From NCBI GenBank assembly GCA_947177715.1, contig CAMWVM010000089.1:1-6811 (forward strand): a DNA stretch of 6,811 bases, in the 5' to 3' direction. Shown one piece after another: positions 5,879 through 6,811 of the stretch; the stretch's first letter is position 1; every line of letters begins with the position of its first letter. The DNA comes from an uncultured Ruminococcus sp. (lineage in GTDB: Bacteria; Bacillota; Clostridia; Oscillospirales; Ruminococcaceae). The translations under genes and the position numbers were made by a program. The notes under the pieces were generated by a model. That model did no database searches. It saw nothing but the letters and a program-made list of their open reading frames with translations, and was not told the origin of the DNA.

Positions 5879-6733
5879 TTATTTTTTCTTTCTTGAAAGA
5901 TTTGCAATAGAAAGCAAAGAAAACAGCACTATTGATGCAATCAGTATCAGAACGCTGATAAGCTTGTTCACTTCACTGTCACCAAATTTAAATGTAACTC
6001 CAAGAACCTCCTTGAACTCTTCCACATATTTGTTTGGTGCACCGTCAAATGAATTTGACATGGGTACCTCCATAATGGTTTGCCTTAAAAGCGACGCTCC
6101 ATGAGATGTAGGAAATATTTTTATAAAATACTGAATGGAATCTGCAAAATTCCCAATCGGCACATAAATTCCTGTAACAAATCCTATCATAGTTCCAACT
6201 ACCGTGCTTGCGGTTGAATATGCTGTACTGCTGTTTAAAAATGATACTATAAACAAGACCATCGCTGTATTTGAAAGAGATGTTAGCGTTATTATGCCAA
6301 GCGACTTTATCATAGCTAACGGTGCCAGCAGTTCTCCGCCTTTCACCACGATGTACAATTCCCCCAGCACCAAAGCAATAAGCGTCATAATCAGACCTAT
6401 AAGGAATGAACTTGTGATATATCCCATTACAAGATTTTTCCTCTTAATCGGTGATGAATAAAAATCCTTTGTTATATTTTTTGCTTTGTCGTCAACCATT
6501 GAGCCGAATGCTCCCATTGCTGTGGTTACTGAAGTTATTGCTAAAATTCCTGCTACTATCCAACTGTTTATAAGCTGATCTGCATCTTTCACGTCCTGCA
6601 TGGATTCTTGATATGTATCGCCCAGAAAAAATGCAAACAGTGCAATTACAATAAGCACTCCTAAAAGGGAAAAGAAAACACCTGTTTTATCTCTGAAAAA
6701 CATTTTCAGATTTCGTTTTGCAAAATTTATCAC
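5879..6733 (-). CDS. ABC-2 type transporter permease
   Basis: This is a 284-aa inner-membrane permease of an ABC exporter; the substrate (drug, lipid or peptide) cannot be read from the sequence. About six hydrophobic segments are seen near residues 18-38, 57-77, 104-127, 141-165, 173-193 and 258-278. The central GxYVPIGNF (188-196) and FPTSHGASLLRQTIM (207-221) blocks are typical of ABC-2 permeases. A hydrophilic stretch at about 222-257 probably forms the extracellular loop before the last helix. The start is GTG at 6733, supported by AAAGGAG 8 nt upstream and by the 4-bp GTGA overlap with the stop of the preceding ATPase gene, an arrangement that suggests coupled translation. The protein ends in a basic SRKKK tail. 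Confidence 0.92.
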   Translation of the reverse strand: MINFAKRNLKMFFRDKTGVFFSLLGVLIVIALFAFFLGDTYQESMQDVKDADQLINSWIVAGILAITSVTTAMGAFGSMVDDKAKNITKDFYSSPIKRKNLVMGYITSSFLIGLIMTLIALVLGELYIVVKGGELLAPLAMIKSLGIITLTSLSNTAMVLFIVSFLNSSTAYSTASTVVGTMIGFVTGIYVPIGNFADSIQYFIKIFPTSHGASLLRQTIMEVPMSNSFDGAPNKYVEEFKEVLGVTFKFGDSEVNKLISVLILIASIVLFSLLSIANLSRKKK

Positions 6734-6811
6734 TCTCTCATCTCCTTTCCTGTTACTTCAATAAACACATCGTCCATTGTTCCGCTTAAAACCTCAAAGC
6801 TGTTTATATGG
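6730..6811 (-). CDS. ABC transporter ATP-binding protein, C-terminal 26 codons only
   Basis: The minus-strand frame entering at the window edge encodes 26 residues ending in MDDVFIEVTGKEMRE and a TGA stop. The pattern (L/M)-(D/E)-D-V-F-(I/L)-E-(V/L)-T-G-K is the usual C-terminus of the ATPase subunit of ABC-2 exporters. With the GTGA overlap onto the permease gene, this identifies it as the partner ATPase. The Walker motifs lie outside the window. The preceding residues (INSFEVLSGT) match the linker before that tail. Confidence 0.88.
   Translation of the reverse strand, partial: HINSFEVLSGTMDDVFIEVTGKEMRE

Overview
The window looks like a piece of chromosome from a low-GC Gram-positive bacterium. 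A clostridial (Oscillospiraceae/Ruminococcus-like) origin is my best guess, from the AT-rich composition, AAAGGAG-type ribosome binding sites, a KtrAB-type potassium system, and a DUF815-like ATPase; the genus is not certain. The content is mostly ordinary core or near-core genes. There is no phage, insertion sequence, CRISPR array or recombinase.

Layout, left to right. (1) 1-1540, + strand: peptide chain release factor 3 (prfC), lacking only about 20 N-terminal residues, which lie outside the window. (2) 1541-1679: convergent gap with two back-to-back hairpin terminators. (3) 1680-3370, - strand: a two-gene operon, a P-loop ATPase of the DUF815 type followed by a GNAT acetyltransferase that starts on the ATPase stop codon (TAATG). 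A strong sigma-A-like promoter at 3455-3483 drives it through a leader of about 78 nt. (4) 3541-3726: divergent tRNA-Arg(CCU) gene with its own extended -10 promoter, followed by a long imperfect hairpin and T-tract. (5) 3771-5782, + strand: ktrB-ktrA, the membrane channel and RCK gating subunit of a potassium uptake system. (6) 5836-5874: bidirectional terminator. (7) 5879-6811, - strand: an ABC-2 exporter permease preceded by the last 26 codons of its ATPase.

The least explained structure is a split inverted repeat. A 21-bp exact match plus a 10-bp exact match, with unrelated sequence between them, occurs at 3393-3451 (as reverse complement) and at 5778-5829. The copies bracket the tRNA-ktrB-ktrA block. 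Each is read in the sense direction by its local transcript: one forms the 5' leader of the ATPase operon and the other overlaps the ktrA stop codon and 3' end. The pair is worth a genome-wide search. Working together, ktrB and ktrA form one uptake complex, and ktrA carries a partial match to the c-di-AMP binding motif. The other loci seem functionally independent.
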